This document shows, in pieces, positions 63,458 through 64,000 of a DNA stretch of 64,000 bases. The notes under the pieces were generated by a model that was not told the DNA's origin, did no database searches, and saw only the letters and a list, made by a program, of their open reading frames with translations. The stretch's first letter is position 1. Every line of letters begins with the position of its first letter. The translations under genes and the position numbers were made by a program. This DNA comes from Kineothrix sp. IPX-CK (GTDB lineage: Bacteria; Bacillota; Clostridia; Lachnospirales; Lachnospiraceae), in assembly GCF_039134705.1 (NCBI RefSeq), contig NZ_CP146256.1:4659254-4723253 (forward strand), in the 5' to 3' direction.

Positions 63458-64000
63458 ACCTTTCCCTCCGCCGCATCAAAGAAAATGCGTTCTGTTTCTT
63501 TCAGAAGTGCGCCGATGTCATGGCTGTAAATGAACTGCCATCCTGGCCACAGAAAGCTCGGATCCGGTGACAAGCCATTGTCAATTTCAGGATGAGTGGA
63601 TGGAAACTTTCCGTTTGCGGACAAGACATTCCCCATCTCTTTTGAAAACAGGAAATCCACCAACGGCTGGGATTTTTCTTTGGAAGCTGCTTTGGTCAGC
63701 AGGAAAATCGGGCTGACAATTGCACCGTCTTTGGGCCAGACGGGGCTCATTGGACCACCTTCCTTTGCCATCCATGTAAAGAAATACGGCATAACGGTTA
63801 CCACAGGGGCATTGTTCTGCTGCTTTTTAGCGCCGGATTTAATCATCTGCGCAGGATGCATGCTTGTCAGCAGGCTTTTTCCCAGCTTAGCTACGCCTTC
63901 TTCTCCGTATTCTTTATAGATTGCCAGCAAGACTGCGTTAAACAAATCCAAATCCCGCATGGGCAGGGCGACGGTGTTCTCAAATTCAGGCGTCAACAAA
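63454..64000 (-). CDS. Substrate-binding-protein-like protein (C-terminal part, runs off the window)
   Basis: 182 codons of the C-terminal region are present; the start lies beyond 64000. The sequence fits the lower lobe of a family-1/iron-type binding protein: AKKQQNNAPVVTVMPYFFTW, IVSPIFLLTKAASKE and VDFLFSKEMGNVLSANG. Whether it has a signal peptide, a lipobox or an extra N-terminal domain cannot be seen. Four-base overlap with the GTPase gene makes it part of the same operon. A cytoplasmic location is a possibility given the partners but is not shown. Confidence 0.75.
   Translation of the reverse strand, partial: LLTPEFENTVALPMRDLDLFNAVLLAIYKEYGEEGVAKLGKSLLTSMHPAQMIKSGAKKQQNNAPVVTVMPYFFTWMAKEGGPMSPVWPKDGAIVSPIFLLTKAASKEKSQPLVDFLFSKEMGNVLSANGKFPSTHPEIDNGLSPDPSFLWPGWQFIYSHDIGALLKETERIFFDAAEGKV

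Noticed and set aside
1..64000. CRISPR arrays, tRNA or rRNA genes
   Set aside because: No regularly spaced direct repeats, no cloverleaf-like tracts ending in CCA and no rRNA-like conserved segments were noticed by eye. A tRNAscan or Rfam search was not possible, so small RNAs could be missed.

Overview
The window looks like a chromosomal segment of an anaerobic Clostridia member (Bacillota), most likely Lachnospiraceae. The reasons are low-to-moderate GC, strong GGAGG-type ribosome binding sites, many lipobox-bearing solute-binding proteins, GH25-SH3b and DacF-type wall enzymes, a flavodiiron protein, hybrid cluster protein and hemerythrin. Palindromic intergenic elements are of a kind I associate with that family. 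I saw no rRNA, tRNA, CRISPR array or intact transposase. Identifications rest on motifs read by eye; no database search was run.

Layout. 1-5359: family-5 peptide/nickel-type ABC importer with a fused double ATPase. 5472-6659: flavodiiron protein, followed by a decayed heavy-metal P-type ATPase (6661-7631). 7839-9143: membrane protein of unknown role. 9168-11618: small TauA/SsuA-like ABC importer. 11699-18396: alpha/beta hydrolase, DEDDh exonuclease, D-Ala-D-Ala carboxypeptidase, trmB, thioredoxin and a GH25 lysozyme with three SH3b repeats. 18667-26468: GntR regulator divergent from a sugar kinase-aldolase-ABC importer-aldo/keto reductase operon. 26632-28680: chemoreceptor. 28895-30922: TetR-controlled flavodoxin/FMN-binding locus. 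31023-36436: FtsX-type ABC exporter, whose ATPase carries a frameshift in Walker A, divergent from a second TetR gene. 36445-40109: two secreted proteins bracketed by that tetR gene and a near-identical copy of its 3' end.

40117-49824: a carbohydrate locus with GH1 beta-glucosidase, a LplBC-type importer, a YesMN-like two-component system and a mannonate-dehydratase-like enzyme. 50090-51374: a small lipoprotein and a chimera of gene remnants. 51426-54524: hemerythrin, an unrecognised protein and hcp, with a promoter built like a class II CRP/FNR target. 54784-61023: LacI regulator, PhnD-C-E-E-type importer and a 5'-nucleotidase-family phosphoesterase with a 5' frameshift. 61035-64000: a tightly overlapping operon of a substrate-binding-protein-like protein (runs off the window), a HypB/UreG-like GTPase, a stand-alone ABC ATPase and a CRP/FNR regulator, with no permease visible.

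Most interesting are the permease-less binding protein-GTPase-ATPase-CRP/FNR operon at the right end and the nearby hcp cluster with its CRP/FNR-type promoter. Three single-base indels (about 6781, 35471 and 59511) each break a recognisable family sequence. They could be real decay or uncorrected base-call errors in short runs.
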